DNA of 64,000 nucleotides from CAWVSB01 sp046710535. GTDB lineage: Bacteria; Pseudomonadota; Gammaproteobacteria; Pseudomonadales; CAWVSB01. The notes beneath the pieces are model-generated. The model was not told where the DNA came from. It searched no databases and was given only the letters and a program-made list of their open reading frames with translations. The stretch lies in the NCBI GenBank assembly GCA_046710535.1, contig JBKEHH010000003.1:248001-312000 (forward strand), read 5' to 3'. A program made the translations under genes and the position numbers. Below, piece by piece: positions 61,426 through 64,000 of this stretch (positions within the stretch are counted from its first letter, which is position 1; the number at the start of each line of letters is the position of its first letter).

Positions 61426-62643
61426 TTATTGAGCTAATAAATTATCTAGTATTTCTACCCAGTGTTGTACCGGTAATTCACTACCACTTTGCAAATGACT
61501 TTGGCAGCCAATATTCGCCGTCGCTATAAGTTCAGGCTGCCCGGCATTGAGGGCTGCCAATTTTTTAGTCCGCAATCTTGTTGCTCGCTCTGGTTGTAAC
61601 AATGAATAGGTGCCAGCAGAGCCACAGCATAAATGCGGGTCTTGTACCGCAGTTAAATCAAAACCCCAATTTTTTAATAATCTCTCAACTGTTTCATGCT
61701 GCTTTAGGCCGTGGCGCAATGTGCAAGGGCTATGAAATGCCAACTTTACTCCGCCTGCGTCTGCCAAAGGCTTAACGTTAAGGCCTGCTAAGTACTGGCC
61801 AATGTCTTGGGTATGGTTAACTACTCGCGCCGCTTTATCTGCATAGCCAGTTTCATGTTTTAACAAATCTGCATATTCATTAACAAAATTGCCACAGCCG
61901 CTAGCATTAATTACCAAAGCCTGTACACCTTGATCTAAATGCTGGCACCATAAATCAATATTGGTTTTGGCTAAGGCTAAGGCTTTGGCTTGCTGATCTA
62001 AATGATAGTTCAGCGCGCCGCAGCAAACTTCACCCTTAGCTAGAATGGTTTCCACATTAAGTTTGTCTAAAACCCTTGCGCTTGCCGCATTAATATTTGG
62101 GTTCATTCCAGGTTGGACGCAGCCCTGCATCAACACAACTTTGTTACTATGGCTGTTAGTTGGCAGTTTTCCGGCCGCTATTTTTACTGGTACCAGAGCT
62201 TTCAATGTTGCTGGCAACACCGGTCTAAAAAATTGCCCCAATCCGAGTAATAAACTAAATAACTGACGCTTAGGCATTAAGGCACCAATAACACTACGCA
62301 ATAGCCTTAGTGGCCAAGGACGCAAACCTAAATCGTCCATTCGCTTACGGCCAATATTTAACAACTTATGATATTCCACCCCCGATGGGCAGGTTGTTTC
62401 GCAAGACTGGCAACTTAGGCAACGGTCTAAATGTGTTTGGGTAACATCGGTTACTGGCTTGTCTTCCAGCATTTCTTTGATCAAATAAATACGACCGCGG
62501 GGGCTGTCTAATTCGTTGGCATCTAACTGGTAAGTAGGGCAGGTAGCGGTACAAAAACCACAATGCACACAGGCATTTAGAATACGTTCGGCTTCTTTTC
62601 CATCATCGGTGGCTAAAAATTCTTGGCTAAAATCTGGTTGCAT
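61426..62643 (-). CDS. glcF: Glycolate oxidase, iron-sulfur subunit
   Basis: The 405-residue subunit transfers electrons from the GlcD flavin to the quinone pool. Two 4Fe-4S motifs are CVHCGFCTATCPTY (about 26-39) and CLSCQSCETTCPSG (about 76-89). The C-terminal half has two CCG-type domains, VCCGALNYHL and LCCGSAGTYS. Its ATG touches the glcE stop (TAAATG). It ends the glcDEF run. Confidence 0.95.
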   Translation of the reverse strand: MQPDFSQEFLATDDGKEAERILNACVHCGFCTATCPTYQLDANELDSPRGRIYLIKEMLEDKPVTDVTQTHLDRCLSCQSCETTCPSGVEYHKLLNIGRKRMDDLGLRPWPLRLLRSVIGALMPKRQLFSLLLGLGQFFRPVLPATLKALVPVKIAAGKLPTNSHSNKVVLMQGCVQPGMNPNINAASARVLDKLNVETILAKGEVCCGALNYHLDQQAKALALAKTNIDLWCQHLDQGVQALVINASGCGNFVNEYADLLKHETGYADKAARVVNHTQDIGQYLAGLNVKPLADAGGVKLAFHSPCTLRHGLKQHETVERLLKNWGFDLTAVQDPHLCCGSAGTYSLLQPERATRLRTKKLAALNAGQPELIATANIGCQSHLQSGSELPVQHWVEILDNLLAQ

Positions 62644-63714
62644 TTACGCCCCCACAAAAGATAAATTAGGGTTAAAAGTATTGGCAGAATCAAATGCTGC
62701 TTTTAACCGCTGATGCCATTGGCTTTGCACGCCAGATAAAGGCTGATGCCTACTAACAGTACTTTGAGCATTTGGATTACGAAATAAACTCGCATGGCCG
62801 CCATGAGATTTTGCCGTGTCAAAAACTTGTTGGCCATCACAGTCGGTTTTAATCCAACGCAGCATTCCGCCCCAATCAAATAGCTGGTCGCCTAGCCCAT
62901 CCACTGAGGCATTAGCCGCTAGCGATACCCGCCATAGCGGTAAATCTGTATTGAAGAAATCTAGTTGCTGCTCTTTAAGCTGCTGCCAAAATGTATTACT
63001 GGCATCATCACTTATTTGGTCGCCACCGATAATGCTGCTAACACTCGCTAGCGTTTTCTCGCCGCCGCTAATACGCAAATAAAGCTTGCCGTTGTCATAA
63101 GCTGAACCTGTAACCGGCAAGCCTGCTTGCAAGGCTTGATGGGTTTTGCCCACCGCAAAGCCCATTGGCATTTCATGTACTAGTGTTTTCTCGCCATGGG
63201 GTAGGGGTAATACTTTCAGTGACACTTCTAGAATAATACCTAGGCTACCTAATGAGCCGCATAGCAATCTTGGTACATCAAAACCTGCCACGTTTTTCAT
63301 TACTTGTCCGCCAAGACGTAACGTTTCGCCTTGACCGTTTATCATTTTTACGCCTAGCACATAGTCTCTCAGGGCTGCAGTATAAGCTCGGCGTGGGCCA
63401 GAAAACGCACAAGCAACTGTGCCGCCTATGGTTGCGTCCTTTCCAAAAGCTGGGCTTTCACAAGCCAACATTTGGCCGTTTTCTGCTAGTATTTTTTGTA
63501 GCGCACTTAGTTTTGTGCCAGCTTTTACCGTAACCACTAACTCACGTGGGTCGTAATCTACAATGCCGTTGTAAGCGCCTACGTTAATGTCGTCATCGGC
63601 TCTGGGTTGGGCGTAAAACGCTTTAGTGCCACCACCGACAATGGCTAATGTTTGTTTATTAGCTACGGCAGTTTTTACTTGTTCGGCAAACTCTTGGGCT
63701 AGACCATCACTCAT
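62644..63714 (-). CDS. glcE: Glycolate oxidase, FAD-binding subunit GlcE
   Basis: The 356-residue subunit belongs to the PCMH-type FAD family. It has the FAD segment AIVGGGTKAFYA, DYDPRELVVTVKAGTKLSALQ, then GKDATIGGTVACAFSGPRRA and NVAGFDVPRLLCGSLGSLGI. It works with GlcD and GlcF to oxidise glycolate to glyoxylate at the inner membrane. It overlaps glcD by four bases (ATGA). Confidence 0.95.
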   Translation of the reverse strand: MSDGLAQEFAEQVKTAVANKQTLAIVGGGTKAFYAQPRADDDINVGAYNGIVDYDPRELVVTVKAGTKLSALQKILAENGQMLACESPAFGKDATIGGTVACAFSGPRRAYTAALRDYVLGVKMINGQGETLRLGGQVMKNVAGFDVPRLLCGSLGSLGIILEVSLKVLPLPHGEKTLVHEMPMGFAVGKTHQALQAGLPVTGSAYDNGKLYLRISGGEKTLASVSSIIGGDQISDDASNTFWQQLKEQQLDFFNTDLPLWRVSLAANASVDGLGDQLFDWGGMLRWIKTDCDGQQVFDTAKSHGGHASLFRNPNAQSTVSRHQPLSGVQSQWHQRLKAAFDSANTFNPNLSFVGA

Positions 63715-64000
63715 TTGCCAGCACCCGCATTTATAGCGCGATACTCTTGGCAGCGCCGCAAAGTGGGGATTAACTTGCCAGGATTTAATAAGCCCTTGTC
63801 ATCAATCGCACTTTTTACCGCTTGCAGCTGGGCGATTTCTGCATCAGTAAACTGTACTGCCATTTGGTTAAGCTTTTCGCGGCCAACGCCATGTTCACCG
63901 GTTATGGTGCCACCAACGGCGGTGCATTTTTCCAATATTTTTGCACCAAACTCTTCGGCATTAGCAACGCTGTCAGGTTTACTGCTATCAAATAAAATTA
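63711..64000 (-). CDS. glcD: Glycolate oxidase subunit GlcD (C-terminal part)
   Basis: About 96 C-terminal codons of GlcD are visible; the gene continues beyond the window. The segment GGTITGEHGVGREKLNQM holds the family's His-containing active-site motif, and GLLNPGKLIPTL is the usual end. This catalytic flavin subunit oxidises glycolate (or D-lactate). It is the first gene of the glcDEF run. Confidence 0.93.
   Translation of the reverse strand, partial: ILFDSSKPDSVANAEEFGAKILEKCTAVGGTITGEHGVGREKLNQMAVQFTDAEIAQLQAVKSAIDDKGLLNPGKLIPTLRRCQEYRAINAGAGK

Noticed and set aside
1..64000. CRISPR arrays, rRNA genes and metabolite riboswitches
   Set aside because: No regularly spaced repeats, rRNA-like segments or leader motifs that I recognise as riboswitches were seen on either strand.

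Overview
The window is a piece of a gammaproteobacterial chromosome. Several blocks keep the gene order of Pseudomonas: ilvA/rpiA; dsbA, cytochrome c4, cytochrome c5, engB, polA and then the zinc genes; coxB-coxA-ctaG-coxC-DUF2909-SURF1-ctaA-ctaB-sco; and aroE-hemF-tsaC-dprA-tsaP-def-fmt-rsmB-trkA. The moderate GC content, an aa3-type oxidase with a cytochrome c-fused subunit II, and the mixture of other genes suggest a free-living aerobe of the Pseudomonadales/Cellvibrionales group, probably marine. That placement is inference from gene order, not from a search.

Layout. 1-2500: the ilvA start (cut by the window edge), rpiA, a META-type lipoprotein and a cytochrome c5. 2600-4800: a decayed stretch with a truncated type I secretion ATPase, a possible tRNA fragment, tRNA-Arg(CCG) and about 1 kb without intact genes. 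4800-10400 (minus strand): two glycosyltransferases and rmlBACD, which make dTDP-rhamnose and probably attach sugars to a surface glycan. 10600-16000: hisC, a LysR regulator divergent from a class III aminotransferase/aldehyde dehydrogenase pair, and two small unknown genes. 16200-25300: dsbA, two c-type cytochromes, engB, a probable small RNA, polA, and znuA/zur/znuC/znuB around a Zur-type palindrome. 25350-33900: the cytochrome c oxidase operon with heme A synthesis and copper delivery genes. 34200-38420: dinF (MATE exporter) split by a 2.86-kb IS607-like element. 38420-44480: a cruciform repeat, then amidohydrolase, GNAT, cupin, luciferase-like and flavin monooxygenase genes. 44500-52700: yheV-like, prlC, an esterase, aroE, a SPOR-like gene, hemF, tsaC, dprA and tsaP. 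52850-59090: def-fmt-rsmB-trkA-trkH and a methyltransferase. 59190-64000: a broken 2OG oxygenase, waaC, a broken DUF2959 gene, and glcF, glcE and the end of glcD.

Most interesting points. (1) The IS607-like element carries, between a serine recombinase and a TnpB-related protein, an extra gene with a MerR/excisionase-like C-terminal half. The TnpB relative has Asp and Glu at RuvC-I and II, a His where the third acid is expected, and no zinc finger. A two-hairpin stretch lies just before the right end, where an omega RNA would be expected, and the guide would read the dinF target. Joining the flanks at one GG restores an uninterrupted 443-residue dinF. (2) The polA-engB gap holds a minus-strand RNA candidate at the locus of Spot 42 and ErsA, with an extracytoplasmic-sigma-type promoter (GAACTT-N16-TCTCA), C-rich loops and a strong terminator. 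(3) Six genes are disrupted: the T1SS ATPase, dinF, the amidohydrolase, the esterase, the 2OG oxygenase and DUF2959. Two of these breaks are one-base homopolymer differences and may be sequencing errors.
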